A DNA stretch of 64,000 nt from Roseofilum capinflatum BLCC-M114. GTDB taxonomy: Bacteria; Cyanobacteriota; Cyanobacteriia; Cyanobacteriales; Desertifilaceae. Shown in pieces: positions 8,775 through 18,526 of the stretch. Position 1 is the stretch's first letter. Each line of letters starts with the position of its first letter. The translations under genes were made by a program, and so were the position numbers. The DNA is taken from assembly GCF_030068505.1 (NCBI RefSeq), contig NZ_JAQOSO010000003.1, positions 22,635-86,634 on the forward strand, read 5' to 3'. Under the pieces are notes generated by a model, which did not search any database, was not told where the DNA came from, and saw only the letters and a program-made list of their open reading frames with translations.

Positions 8775-10148
8775 TCAAGTGGATGGGATCTGAGTTTCAA
8801 TCACCTGGCGATACTGGCTTTTTTGTTTCACCCCTTTGAGTTCTTGCAGTAACTCCTTATCTTTGAACAGGTGTACGGTGGGAGTGCCGCTAATACCGGC
8901 ATTTTCAGCGATGTCTGGATCGGCTTCAATGTCAATTTGCACATAGTGGATTTTGGAGTCAAACTCATCAACAACCTTGCTGAGAATGGGTTTGAGGGTG
9001 TGGCAGGGGCCGCAGGTGGGAGAGGTGTAAATGACCAGGATGGGGCGATCGCTTTCATGGAATAATTTCCGTAGGGCATACCCTCCCTTATGGCGGGTTT
9101 CCTCCAGCTTAAACGTCTCTTCTGTATCCGCTTGAGTCGTCGCACTCGCAGCCGCTTCTGGTGGTTTTTCCCCTTCTTCCTGCTTAAATTCTTGACCCAA
9201 TCCTTTCGCCGATAACCACCGTTCAGCTAACATGGCTCCCATACATCCCGTTCCAGCCGCCGTCACCGCTTGGCGGAATTCATGGTCTTGCACATCACCA
9301 ACCGCATAAACCCCTTCTACACTGGTTTGTACCCCATGTTGGGTGACCACATAGCCCACCTCATCTAACTCTAGTTGCCCTTTGAACAGTTGGGTATTGG
9401 GCGTATGACCAATGGCATAGAATAACCCCCCCGCAGGTAAATCGTTCTCCTCTCCCGTCTGGTTATTCTTGACCTTCACACCCCCAAATTTTGCCCCTTC
9501 TCCATAGACATCCACCGCTTCCGTATGCCAATGAACCGTAATTTTTGGATGCGCCAGTACCCGGTCTTGCATCGCTTTAGAAGCCCGCATTTCCCCCCGT
9601 CGCACCAGGAGATGGACATGGGAGCCATATTTGGTCAAATACACAGCTTCTTCTGCTGCCGTATCTCCACCCCCAATGACCACCAGTTCCACCCCCTTAA
9701 AAATGGGTGTTGCTCCATCGCAAATGGCGCACGCAGAAATACCACTACTCCAAAAGTCCTGTTCGTGGGGAAGATTCAGCCGTTTGGCCGTCGCACCGGT
9801 GGCAATCACAATAGTATGGGTTTTGAACTCCCGTTCGTCAGATTTCACCGTAAACGGCCGCTCACTCAAGTCAACAGAAACCACATCTTCCGTGTACAGT
9901 TCTGCTCCCCATCTGACGGCTTGCGCTTTCATCCTATCCATCAGTTGCGGCCCGGTGATACCATCGGGAAAACCGGGAAAATTCTCCACTTCTGTAGTGG
10001 TCATCAGTTGTCCCCCAGGAATTCCCCCCATCTGATACCCTTCAAACACCACGGGTTTGAGGTTCGCCCGACCCGCATAAATGGCGGCCGTAAACCCGGC
10101 CGGCCCGGAACCGATAATCACTAGATTTTCGACTGTGGGGTTGCTCAT
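8775..10148 (-). CDS. trxB: NADPH-thioredoxin reductase with fused thioredoxin domain (NTRC)
   Basis: This is a 457-aa fusion of NADPH-thioredoxin reductase and thioredoxin, the NTRC form typical of cyanobacteria and chloroplasts. It uses NADPH to reduce 2-Cys peroxiredoxins and thiol-regulated enzymes in the dark. The FAD loop GSGPAG is at 13-18. The redox pair is C140 and C143 in CAICDG, and the NADPH-binding segment [10 protein letters not shown] is at 159-168. The second FAD motif is [10 protein letters not shown] linker of about 40 polar residues leads to the thioredoxin domain with CGPC at about 379-382 and the cis-Pro segment GTPTV. An AGGT lies just before ATG 10148. It is divergent from the methyltransferase at 10255. 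Confidence 0.95.
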   Translation of the reverse strand: MSNPTVENLVIIGSGPAGFTAAIYAGRANLKPVVFEGYQMGGIPGGQLMTTTEVENFPGFPDGITGPQLMDRMKAQAVRWGAELYTEDVVSVDLSERPFTVKSDEREFKTHTIVIATGATAKRLNLPHEQDFWSSGISACAICDGATPIFKGVELVVIGGGDTAAEEAVYLTKYGSHVHLLVRRGEMRASKAMQDRVLAHPKITVHWHTEAVDVYGEGAKFGGVKVKNNQTGEENDLPAGGLFYAIGHTPNTQLFKGQLELDEVGYVVTQHGVQTSVEGVYAVGDVQDHEFRQAVTAAGTGCMGAMLAERWLSAKGLGQEFKQEEGEKPPEAAASATTQADTEETFKLEETRHKGGYALRKLFHESDRPILVIYTSPTCGPCHTLKPILSKVVDEFDSKIHYVQIDIEADPDIAENAGISGTPTVHLFKDKELLQELKGVKQKSQYRQVIETQIPST

Positions 10149-10254
10149 ATTTACCTAAACTCATAACGACTACGCTTAGTATAGCGCATGAAAGGTGTAA
10201 AAATGTGAGTTGAGGGGAATAAACAGGCTAAAATTAAACGGAAAGACTAAAGCA

Positions 10255-11574
10255 ATGGTGGATAAGCAAATGGAAGAACTGGATAAAATTCGCGATCAAT
10301 TTAACGATCTACCTTATTATAATGCCCCTTTAGAAGCAACACCCAAAGCCGATCCCTCTTCCCTCTATATTCATAATATGGTGACGGCCTTTTATCGGCG
10401 AGACCAAAAGGTGATTGATACAGCCGGTAAAGTCATTTTAGATGCTGGATGTGGAACTGGCTATAAATCTTTGATTTTAGCTGCTGCTAATCCTGGGGCA
10501 AAAATTGTGGGGGTTGATATATCCGATAAATCCGTAAGCATTGCTCGCGAACGACTAAAATTTCATGGGTTTACAGATACCGATTTTTATGCTATGCCGA
10601 TTGAAGAAGTTGGAACGCTAGACTATTGGTTTGACTATATAAATTGTGATGAAGTTTTATATTTGTTTTCAGATATTAAAAAAACTCTAAGCCTATTGAA
10701 ATCGGTCTTGAAGCATGACGGAATTCTTCGAGCTAATTTGCATAGCAAACTTCAACGGAGCCATTATTTTAGAGCGCAACGAATATGGAAAAAGCTGGGA
10801 TTAATGGATTCAGCGCCCCAAGAGACTGAATATAATCTGGTTCGAGAAACAATGAAAAATATCAAGCCAGGAGTGTTTCTTAAAGAATTAGCTTGGAAAA
10901 CTGACAAGGAAAATTCTAATGAGTACCTGGCGATGAACCACCTCTTTGTGGGCGATAAAGGTTTTGAAATTCCTGATTTATTTGAGTTTATCAGACAGTC
11001 AGGATTGGAGTTTGTGGGTATGGTGAATGGCTCTCAGTGGGATCTCCTCGGTTTGTTTAAGAATTGGGACGAACTCCCCATTGAGTTAATGGTCAAATTG
11101 TCCGAGTTATCTATGGAGGAACAACTCCATATTCACGAGTTGTTTGACTCCCAACAACGGCTATTGGATTTCTGGTGTGGTCATCCTCAAGAGGATAACC
11201 AGATGCTCAGGGTTGAAGATTGGACAGAGGAACAGTGGCATCAGGCAAGGGTTCACTTGCACCCCCAACTGAGGACAGAGGAGTTTAAGCAGGGGGCGAT
11301 CGCCTCTATCACCCAAATGAGCGCCCTACCCTTACACCACTACCTTTCCATAGACCCAAAGACGACCCCTGCGATCGATAGTGGGGTAATCAGTATCTTA
11401 CTTCCTCTGATTGACGCTCCTTGTGCCTTTAGAGATCTGGTGGAGCGATCGCAAAAGCTCTGTCCCGTCGATCCAGTCACTGGCGAGGCGATCGGCCCCT
11501 CCCAAGCGACTGAAAAGGTCAAAGACCTACTCATCCCCCTATACGAGATGGGCTATGTATTGCTAGAGTCCTAG
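10255..11574 (+). CDS. SAM-dependent methyltransferase with C-terminal extension
   Basis: This is a 439-aa class I methyltransferase. The SAM-binding motif I is ILDAGCGTGYKS near residue 60, followed by GVDISDKSVSIAR and the post-motif YINCDEVLYLF. About 200 further residues after the core contain no motif I recognise; they include a segment (LLPLIDAPCAFRDLVERS) that resembles a winged or helical output domain. Related proteins of this architecture occur in cyanobacteria beside glycosyltransferases. I chose ATG 10255 over the upstream TTG at 10210. It begins a same-strand run that leads into the pilin and glycosyltransferase genes, but the 127-bp gap before the pilin suggests a separate transcript. 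Confidence 0.75.
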   Translation: MVDKQMEELDKIRDQFNDLPYYNAPLEATPKADPSSLYIHNMVTAFYRRDQKVIDTAGKVILDAGCGTGYKSLILAAANPGAKIVGVDISDKSVSIARERLKFHGFTDTDFYAMPIEEVGTLDYWFDYINCDEVLYLFSDIKKTLSLLKSVLKHDGILRANLHSKLQRSHYFRAQRIWKKLGLMDSAPQETEYNLVRETMKNIKPGVFLKELAWKTDKENSNEYLAMNHLFVGDKGFEIPDLFEFIRQSGLEFVGMVNGSQWDLLGLFKNWDELPIELMVKLSELSMEEQLHIHELFDSQQRLLDFWCGHPQEDNQMLRVEDWTEEQWHQARVHLHPQLRTEEFKQGAIASITQMSALPLHHYLSIDPKTTPAIDSGVISILLPLIDAPCAFRDLVERSQKLCPVDPVTGEAIGPSQATEKVKDLLIPLYEMGYVLLES

Positions 11575-11701
11575 GGCTGATCCGGACAAATCAAAAAAAA
11601 ATTTTGATCGGGGTGATATGAAACCAGAATGAGGTGGGTAAGCTATAGTCAATGGAGTTAGAAGCCTTAGTTTATCGACCCCCAAGGAGAAGTAGATCAT
11701 C

Positions 11702-12247
11702 ATGAAGACTGAATTTAGAACCAAGTTCCTGCAACACCTGATCGCGAAGAAAGAAGACGAAGGGTTTACCCTGATTGAGCTGCTGGTTGTTATCATCATT
11801 ATCGGTATCCTGTCGGCGATCGCCCTGCCTTCCTTCCTCAACCAAGCCAACAAAGCCAAACAATCCGAATCCAAGCAGTATGTGGGTTCCATGAACCGCC
11901 AGCAGCAAGCTTACTACCTGGAAAAAGGTGGATTTAGCTTCGACCTGGGAACTCTGGGCTTGGGTATTGAAGAAGAGACCGAGAACTACATCTATGGAAT
12001 CAGTACAACCACAACTACACAAGCAAATATCACCGAAAATAGCACTGTAACTAACTATGGGGCTGCCAAACCAACAACCTTAAAATCTTATATTGGAGGA
12101 GTTGCAGCAGTAAACCTGATAGACACGAGTGAATCCACCACTCTAGCCAGTCTGTGTGAAGCAAACGATGCTGGTAGTCAGCCAATTCCCCTAACCTTTG
12201 GGACAACAGCAGCTCCTGCATGTCCCAATAATTGGTCAGAGCTGTAA
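11702..12247 (+). CDS. pilA: type IV pilin-like protein (PilA / G-H family)
   Basis: This is a 181-aa prepilin. The leader peptide is basic and ends in G21. Processing before F22 gives mature FTLIELLVVIIIIG with the required Glu at +5 (E26). The hydrophobic helix is followed by SFLNQANKAKQSESKQYVGS, characteristic of cyanobacterial PilA of the pilin G/H type. Two cysteines (C152, C174) could form the C-terminal disulfide loop. Residues 101-128 contain STTTTT and many further Ser/Thr, a possible O-glycosylation region. AAGGAG lies about 12 nt before the ATG, and an intrinsic terminator follows at 12324-12360. The glycosyltransferase genes downstream suggest that this pilin is modified. Confidence 0.9.
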   Translation: MKTEFRTKFLQHLIAKKEDEGFTLIELLVVIIIIGILSAIALPSFLNQANKAKQSESKQYVGSMNRQQQAYYLEKGGFSFDLGTLGLGIEEETENYIYGISTTTTTQANITENSTVTNYGAAKPTTLKSYIGGVAAVNLIDTSESTTLASLCEANDAGSQPIPLTFGTTAAPACPNNWSEL

Positions 12248-12323
12248 GGTTAATCCACGGTTTATTAGTAAAGTATTCCTGTTCTCAAACTACTACGAAA
12301 GGAAGCCAGCAGCATAGTTTTCA

Positions 12324-12360
12324 AGGGTGAGTAATCAATTGATCTCACCCTATCTCTTTT
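12324..12360 (+). terminator. Rho-independent terminator after pilA
   Basis: AGGGTGAG (12324-12331) pairs with CTCACCCT (12344-12351); the 12-nt loop contains the palindrome ATCAATTGAT, which can extend the stem. ATCTCTTTT follows. It separates the pilin transcript from the downstream glycosyltransferase genes. Confidence 0.8.
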
Positions 12361-12414
12361 ACTACAACCTGCTCATTCTAAGACTTCAAGACTTAGAGAT
12401 CCCATGAAAAGATC

Positions 12415-14637
12415 ATGACCCCATTAACCCCAAATTGGCAACAACAAGGGCTAGAGTTGTTAAGGTCAAAGCACTACAGCGAGGCTTTAGAACTCTATCA
12501 GCATCAGATAGAAATCGATTCAACATCGAAGCAAGCCCATTGGTACTTAGGATTAGCTCTACTTCTACAAGGACAAGAAATCGAAGCCCAGGTTGCTTGG
12601 ATGTTGGCAATTGGAGAAGGGGCTGAAGAAGAAACCCAGCAATATATAGCTGACTTAGTGAGTGTTCTACAAACTGAAGCAGACATACAAGAAAAAAATA
12701 ACGAACAGACAACGGCTTGGATGATTCGTCACCATATTCGTGAAATTGCTCCTACTAACCTTAAGAATCTCCTAATACTCATCGGATTAGACCTAAAATT
12801 AGATCAATTAACTCAAGAAGAAGTTGACCGGATAGGGATAATCCCAATTCTTGAAGCTACTTCACAGATAGCCAAGCCAGACTTCTATGCTCTATTGCAG
12901 ATTTTACAACTCTGTCTAGATCAGCAGCCTCTCAACCCTTTTACATGCACTCTAGCAGAAGTTAGCATATCCTGTGCCGTATCTCACGATCCACAAGCCT
13001 TCATTAATATCGTGATGGAATCTTGCTTAAAGATTAATTATAACTTACGCCAACCCAATTTAGCCGTTAAACTCAGTAAAATTGCACTACAGGTTGATCC
13101 AGAAAATATACAAGTATGGGAACATTTAGCTGGTTTCTACACTAAGGTACCAGACCATCACGAATGTGTTGCATCTGCTAAAAAGATGTGCCAGTTAGCC
13201 AAAAATAACCTTGAGAAAATCAGAGGGCTTTTTCTACAAATCACAGGATTCATGGGTGCGGGTGGATATTGGCAAGAAGCAGTAAATGCCTTTAGTCAGC
13301 AAGCTAAACTTTTGCTCTCTCTTGACCCAAAGAATGCATCTGATTACCCATTACCGGTTCATATCCGGATGTACAGTAGCACCTATTTCGTACCCTATTT
13401 TGAGGATAATGCTGAAAGAAATCGACGCATTCACAACCATGTTGCCCAATTCTGTCAAGCAGGAATTGAACTACACGCTCATGAGCAAATTCAGCAGTAT
13501 CGACAAAACTGGAGCTATCCCCAGGATAAGAATAAGCGATTAAAAATAGGTTACTTGTCTCACTGTTTCTCCAGCCATTCAGTAGGCTGGCTTGCCCGGT
13601 GGTTATTTCGACACCATAATCGAGAAGACTATGATATCTATGGCTATGTTGTGAACTACCGGGCGATGAGTAAAGATAGACTGCAAGAGTGGTACATCCA
13701 AAATTTTACAGAAACTCGGAAATTGGGGATTCACTACGCTGATGTGGTTGAGCAAATTAGCAAGGATAAGGTAGATATTCTTGTCGATATGGATAGCTTG
13801 ACTTTGGATCTTAGTTGTGCAGTCATGGCAATGAAACCAGCCCCAATTCAAGTGAGTTGGTTAGGATGGGATGCACCAGGAATTCCCACTGTAGATTATA
13901 TGATTGCCGACCCCTATGTAGTACCGGACAATGCAGATGACTACTACAGTGAAAAAATTTGGCGACTGCCACAAACCTATATTGCTGTGGATGGCTTTGA
14001 AGTAGGTGTCCCTACTTTACGACGTGAAATGCTAGATATTCCGAGTGATGCGGTTCTATTTTTCAGTTCTCAAAGAGGCTATAAACGTCATCCAGAAACG
14101 GCTAGGTTACAGTTAAAAATCATCAAAGAAGTACCCCATAGCTATTTTTTAATTAAAGGATTCGGCGATCAAATCGCTATTCAGAGGTTATTTGTCGAAC
14201 TAGCTGAAGAAGAAGGACTTTCTGAAGAGCGACTCAAGTTTGTCATGCCTACCCCCTCAGAGTCTATGCATCGTGCCAATATGAGTATTTGTGACGTTGT
14301 ATTAGATACTTATCCTTACAATGGTGCTACCACAACTTTAGAAACTCTATGGATGGGTATTCCTATGGTAACACGAGTGGGACAACAGTTCGCTGCCCGT
14401 AATAGCTATACCATGATGATTAATGCAGGTATTACAGAAGGGATTGCTTGGACAGATGAAGAGTATGTCGAATGGGGGATTCGTTTAGGAAAAGATTCTG
14501 AACTTCGCAAAAGAGTATCTTGGAAGCTAAAAGAGTCTCGTAAAACTGCACCCTTATGGAATGGGAAGCAATTTGCCCGTGAAATGGAAAAAGCCTATGA
14601 ACAAATGTGGACACAATATGTAGAGTCGAGTATTTGA
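12415..14637 (+). CDS. TPR protein with SPINDLY-type O-GlcNAc transferase domain (GT41)
   Basis: This is a 740-aa predicted protein O-glycosyltransferase. The N-terminal part (about 1-130) is a TPR region with the segment HWYLGLALLLQGQE. A helical middle follows. The GT41 catalytic half starts near residue 375 (KIGYLSHCFSSHSVGW) and includes DILVDMDSLT, APIQVSWLGWDAPG and DYMIADPYVVP. The UDP-binding region has VVLDTYPYNGATTTLETLW and GIPMVTRVGQQFAARNSYT. Known members transfer GlcNAc or other sugars to Ser/Thr of proteins. It lies directly downstream of pilA, so the pilin is an attractive substrate; this is inference. Its TPR module is shared with the gene at 15190. Confidence 0.87.
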   Translation: MTPLTPNWQQQGLELLRSKHYSEALELYQHQIEIDSTSKQAHWYLGLALLLQGQEIEAQVAWMLAIGEGAEEETQQYIADLVSVLQTEADIQEKNNEQTTAWMIRHHIREIAPTNLKNLLILIGLDLKLDQLTQEEVDRIGIIPILEATSQIAKPDFYALLQILQLCLDQQPLNPFTCTLAEVSISCAVSHDPQAFINIVMESCLKINYNLRQPNLAVKLSKIALQVDPENIQVWEHLAGFYTKVPDHHECVASAKKMCQLAKNNLEKIRGLFLQITGFMGAGGYWQEAVNAFSQQAKLLLSLDPKNASDYPLPVHIRMYSSTYFVPYFEDNAERNRRIHNHVAQFCQAGIELHAHEQIQQYRQNWSYPQDKNKRLKIGYLSHCFSSHSVGWLARWLFRHHNREDYDIYGYVVNYRAMSKDRLQEWYIQNFTETRKLGIHYADVVEQISKDKVDILVDMDSLTLDLSCAVMAMKPAPIQVSWLGWDAPGIPTVDYMIADPYVVPDNADDYYSEKIWRLPQTYIAVDGFEVGVPTLRREMLDIPSDAVLFFSSQRGYKRHPETARLQLKIIKEVPHSYFLIKGFGDQIAIQRLFVELAEEEGLSEERLKFVMPTPSESMHRANMSICDVVLDTYPYNGATTTLETLWMGIPMVTRVGQQFAARNSYTMMINAGITEGIAWTDEEYVEWGIRLGKDSELRKRVSWKLKESRKTAPLWNGKQFAREMEKAYEQMWTQYVESSI

Positions 14638-14731
14638 AGAGTATTAGTGGTATTTTTATAGAAGAGTGTTATCGGGCAAGCAAAATTACAATCAATGACT
14701 ATTCCAACCCAAAAATTGGTATTCTAAATCA

Positions 14732-15193
14732 ATGAAAACATTTAAAAAAATCCTGATTTTTGTGTCAATCATTTCCTTCTTAGGAGGAACTTCTTTGGGG
14801 ATGCTAAGAGTATTTAGCAGTGTCATTAATACTGAAGAAAGTAATCCTGCTTCTCAATCTGAAAGTCCAGAATTGACTCCTGAACAAACACTGATTCAAC
14901 AAGCTAGGGGATACGAAGTCGTTTTACAAAGGGAACCCGAAAATCGGATTGCCCTTGAAGGCTTGCTTGTTGTACGATTACAAATGAATGATCTTCAAAA
15001 TGCCAGAATACCCTTGCAAAAATTAGTTGATTTATACCCGGATGACAATACTTATCAAGAATTAATGGCTCAGTTAGAAAATGAATTACAAAAACGAACT
15101 AATTCTACTCAAAATAAAGATCAAACTAATATCAATACCAATCCAGATGATCTGAACAAATCAGAGGACAAAACTCAGGAGGAAAATAGATGA
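14732..15193 (+). CDS. membrane-anchored TPR-like small protein
   Basis: This is a 153-aa protein. An N-terminal membrane segment (about residues 6-26) is followed by an acidic linker and one or two TPR-like helices with NRIALEGLLVVRLQMNDLQNA and PLQKLVDLYPDD. The tail is polar and rich in Asn, Lys and Asp. Proteins of this shape are common in cyanobacteria and are thought to be scaffolds. The stop overlaps the next start by 4 bp (ATGA, 15190-15193), so the two are coupled; it may anchor the downstream TPR-methyltransferase at the membrane. Confidence 0.65.
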   Translation: MKTFKKILIFVSIISFLGGTSLGMLRVFSSVINTEESNPASQSESPELTPEQTLIQQARGYEVVLQREPENRIALEGLLVVRLQMNDLQNARIPLQKLVDLYPDDNTYQELMAQLENELQKRTNSTQNKDQTNINTNPDDLNKSEDKTQEENR

Positions 15194-16752
15194 CCTTAGA
15201 TATCCAAAATGGGGATTGGCAAAATCAAGCCAAAGCTTACTGGGAAGCAGGGAACTACGAAAAAGCCGCTAGTTTATACGAACAGGCCGTATCCGATCAA
15301 CCCGATGAAAAGATTTATTATTGGTATCTTGGCCTATTATTACTCCTACAAGGTCAAGAATCAGAAGCTCAAACTTGTTGGCTATCTGCTATGCTTGATG
15401 GCAATGAAGAAGAAGTTGAAAAATGGACTGAAGAGTTAAGCCTTATTTTAGAACATGAGGCTCAAATAAAGTATAATTCGGGTCAATATGGTTTAGCCTG
15501 GCTAATTCGGCAGCATTTGGGTCAGCTTTGTCCAGAAAATGGGATTAATTACCTAAAATTGATTGATATTTCTTGTTACTTAGACAATATTTCTGTAGAA
15601 TTTATTACTCATTTCATCGACGAGAACCATCTTTATGATCTCATCAGTCAGGATCGATGGATTAATGAAAATCAGCTTATAGAAAAAATAGTGAGTCAGC
15701 TATTAAGCATTGACCGAAACTTTACTGAGTTATACTATTTCATCCAACAATTACTTGCCCATATACCAGAGTCTAGAAACCAAATTATTCAAGATGCTTT
15801 TCAACAAGTTCATAGGTCTGCTCAAGATAAAAAAACATCTCTTACATCCTATGAAAACATTAATAGTTTAATTGATCGTGAATCCGATCCAATACAAACC
15901 AGGCAGTCGTATGTCGATAGAGGGCAGTTTTTAATGCAAGAGGGTAGATTAGCAGAAGCCTTTGAACATTATCATCAAGCTATTACGCTCTACCCTAATT
16001 ATCCTGTATTTCACTTGCAGTTGGGTCTAGTTTTGCAATATCAAGGGCATTTAGATCGAGCCGATGGATGTTACGATCAAGCTATATCTCTAGCCCCTAA
16101 TTGGTCTTATGCCCACTACCTAAAAGCTATTAATATTAAATCAGCAATTGATTATAATTCCCAAGAAGTTATGGATGAATGGTATGCTAATCCTAAAATA
16201 ATGGAATTCCATTCTTGTAAAGAACAATTTGCTTTTTATCGAGATGTAATTGACTTAGCTGTTTCTCATGGAGTTGATTACCATCACAAAACAATTGCTG
16301 ATGTAGGATGTGGATTTGGCCAACTCTTGCTAATGATTAGAGAAAATTATCAACCTTTGTTGATTAAAGGGTTTGACTTTTCTTCATCAGCAGTAAAAAC
16401 CGCTCAAACAATACATTCTTATCCTGATTGTGAATTTGAGCAAAATGATATATATGAAGGAGTTAATCAAACTTTTGATGTCGTATTTTGTACTGAAGTT
16501 CTAGAGCATCTACTCTACCCTCAAAAAGCTCTGATTAATCTCTTAAAGATGATTAAAATCAAGGGAACTTTGATTTTAACAGTTCCGAATGGTAGAGTCG
16601 ATTCTTTCGCTGGACATATTAATTTTTGGAGTCCAGAAAGCTGGCAAGTTTTTATCCATGAAAACTCTCAAGGTTTTGATATAAAAACCGATGTGATGGA
16701 ATCGAAAGAAAACTTATATCACTTAAACTATGCCATAGTTCAAAAGCTTTAA
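15190..16752 (+). CDS. TPR-methyltransferase fusion protein
   Basis: This is a 520-aa protein. The N-terminal module (about 1-130) closely resembles that of the GT41 protein at 12415: YYWYLGLLLLLQGQESEAQ versus HWYLGLALLLQGQEIEAQ, and AWLIRQHL versus AWMIRHHI. Two canonical TPRs lie at about 235-320 (GRLAEAFEHYHQAITLYP, GHLDRADGCYDQAISLAP). The C-terminal SAM methyltransferase domain has IADVGCGFGQLLLMI and DVVFCTEVLEHLLYP. Such fusions occur in glycosylation islands of other bacteria, where they may methylate sugars. An AGGAGG sits just before the start. Likely same operon as the preceding gene. Confidence 0.8.
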   Translation: MTLDIQNGDWQNQAKAYWEAGNYEKAASLYEQAVSDQPDEKIYYWYLGLLLLLQGQESEAQTCWLSAMLDGNEEEVEKWTEELSLILEHEAQIKYNSGQYGLAWLIRQHLGQLCPENGINYLKLIDISCYLDNISVEFITHFIDENHLYDLISQDRWINENQLIEKIVSQLLSIDRNFTELYYFIQQLLAHIPESRNQIIQDAFQQVHRSAQDKKTSLTSYENINSLIDRESDPIQTRQSYVDRGQFLMQEGRLAEAFEHYHQAITLYPNYPVFHLQLGLVLQYQGHLDRADGCYDQAISLAPNWSYAHYLKAINIKSAIDYNSQEVMDEWYANPKIMEFHSCKEQFAFYRDVIDLAVSHGVDYHHKTIADVGCGFGQLLLMIRENYQPLLIKGFDFSSSAVKTAQTIHSYPDCEFEQNDIYEGVNQTFDVVFCTEVLEHLLYPQKALINLLKMIKIKGTLILTVPNGRVDSFAGHINFWSPESWQVFIHENSQGFDIKTDVMESKENLYHLNYAIVQKL

Positions 16753-16811
16753 AATCTGAATTTAAATAAATTTAAGTTAATTTTATAGACTTTAGAAAAT
16801 GGAGAAAATTA

Positions 16812-18488
16812 ATGTTTTGGGATGATATTAAACTCGTTACTGAACAAGTTCAAAAATATGGATTAAGAAAGCCTTTTGTTGATTTAGGTGGATTGGAGAA
16901 GCCCACTATAGCAGATTATAATATAACCATTCAAACTCAAGATCAGTATTCTAGATATATCCACTTAAATCAAAGGCCTTTTGATCACATTGATCCGGAA
17001 TATTTAGTTCTTAATCCTGAAAATGACTCGCCTGAAATTGAAGCACTCCCTTCTCTATACTCGAATTTTTTCGGCACAGCAGTTTGCTTAAATGTCATTG
17101 AGCATGTAGAAAATCCCTTTGAAGTTTTTGATGCTTTTTATAAAATAATGAAACCAGAAGGGTTGCTGATTATTGAAACCGTATTTTCTTTTCCTTATCA
17201 TCCTTCCCCTAGGGATTATTGGCGTTACTCAGCAGAATGCCTCAAAAACTTGAGTCAACAAGCCGGTTTTAAAGTGTTAGAATGTGATTGGCGATTGTTG
17301 ATTCGAGCTGATGAAGGAATTGAAGTTATTCAAGAAATTCCCGGATTATACAAAAAACACCATCCTCAAGAAATAATGACGGTCTATGCTACCTTAACTA
17401 AGTCAGAAAAACCCATTCAGCATAATCTAGTTAACTATCAATTGCCACAACGGTTATCTTCTGATGCTAGAGCTAGATTGACGATTAAAATTGAAGACTT
17501 ACAAACACAACTAAAACAAAATCGATATGGTTGTCAAGAGTCACCAGAAAACCTGGATTGTATCCACTCATGTAAACAAGTTCGTCAACAACTTTGTGAG
17601 ACTTTATTGACTACTCCACTGGAACAATTACCCGTGACTCAGAAGCTCCATCAACAAGTGCTAGATAGCTTAATAAAAGACTGTCCTAGGACTGAAAAAG
17701 AAAATGAATTGCTCAATTTTGCTTTAAAATATTTAGACTCAACTAGCTACCAACCTCAATGGGAGTATGTCCCAGAAGGGTGGTTACGGAGAAATGAAAA
17801 AATCAAAGGATGGAATATTCAGGATATTTTGGATGTTCGGATAGATCAGTGGAAAGGTTTGGTTGAGCAACTGAAAAAAAATGCTTTGCTATCTCATGAC
17901 TATTCACAACAGAATAATTACATTCTTTGGTCTTATGTTTTGTCTTTAACTGCTCAGAAAAAAGAGGAAATTTCTATCTTAGATTGGGGTGGAGGATTAG
18001 GAGAGTATTATTTGATAGCTAAAGCCTTACTTCCTAATGTAAAAATCAATTATTCCTGTGCAGAAGTTCCTGTATTGTGTGAAGCGGGTCGATCGCTTCA
18101 CACTGATGTTACATTCTATGAAGAAGATCGGGACTGTTTTGCCCATGAATATGATTTAGTATTTTGCAGTTCGGCACTCCAATATGCACAAGATTGGCAA
18201 ACGTTGATAGAAAATATGGTTAAAAGTACCCGGTTATATTTATATATAACCCGACTGCCAATTGTTCAGAATCATTCCTCTTTTGTGGTTTTACAGAGGG
18301 CTTATAGTTATGGTTATAATACAGAATATTTAAGCTGGTTTTTAAATCTTCATGAATTAGTGAACTATGTAGAAAACTTAAATATGAAAAAAGTTAGAGA
18401 CTTTTTAATTGCGGAGCGTTTCCCTGTTCCTGGCGCTCCAGAAGTGGGAGAAGGTCGAGGATTACTCTTTGCTCGAAACTCTGAATAG
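16812..18488 (+). CDS. protein with two methyltransferase domains (C-terminal TIGR04325-like)
   Basis: This is a 558-aa protein. The N-terminal domain (about 1-190) keeps late methyltransferase motifs (AVCLNVIEHVENPFEVFDAF, GLLIIETVFSFPYHPSPRDY) but has no clear glycine-rich SAM loop. A helical linker follows. The C-terminal domain (about 310-555) has LDWGGGLGEYYLIAKALLP and LVFCSSALQYAQDW and resembles the TIGR04325 methyltransferase family found in polysaccharide loci. Acceptor unknown. A GGAG sits about 10 nt before the ATG at 16812. It lies 59 bp after the TPR-methyltransferase on the same strand. Confidence 0.75.
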   Translation: MFWDDIKLVTEQVQKYGLRKPFVDLGGLEKPTIADYNITIQTQDQYSRYIHLNQRPFDHIDPEYLVLNPENDSPEIEALPSLYSNFFGTAVCLNVIEHVENPFEVFDAFYKIMKPEGLLIIETVFSFPYHPSPRDYWRYSAECLKNLSQQAGFKVLECDWRLLIRADEGIEVIQEIPGLYKKHHPQEIMTVYATLTKSEKPIQHNLVNYQLPQRLSSDARARLTIKIEDLQTQLKQNRYGCQESPENLDCIHSCKQVRQQLCETLLTTPLEQLPVTQKLHQQVLDSLIKDCPRTEKENELLNFALKYLDSTSYQPQWEYVPEGWLRRNEKIKGWNIQDILDVRIDQWKGLVEQLKKNALLSHDYSQQNNYILWSYVLSLTAQKKEEISILDWGGGLGEYYLIAKALLPNVKINYSCAEVPVLCEAGRSLHTDVTFYEEDRDCFAHEYDLVFCSSALQYAQDWQTLIENMVKSTRLYLYITRLPIVQNHSSFVVLQRAYSYGYNTEYLSWFLNLHELVNYVENLNMKKVRDFLIAERFPVPGAPEVGEGRGLLFARNSE

Positions 18489-18526
18489 GTATTGATGAAA
18501 GTCTATATCCAAGTAGGTTGAAAATT

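Noticed and set aside
9525..10124. Long plus-strand open frame of 199 codons
   Set aside because: It lies entirely antisense to the well-supported NTRC gene and has no family-like segments; it is a shadow frame.
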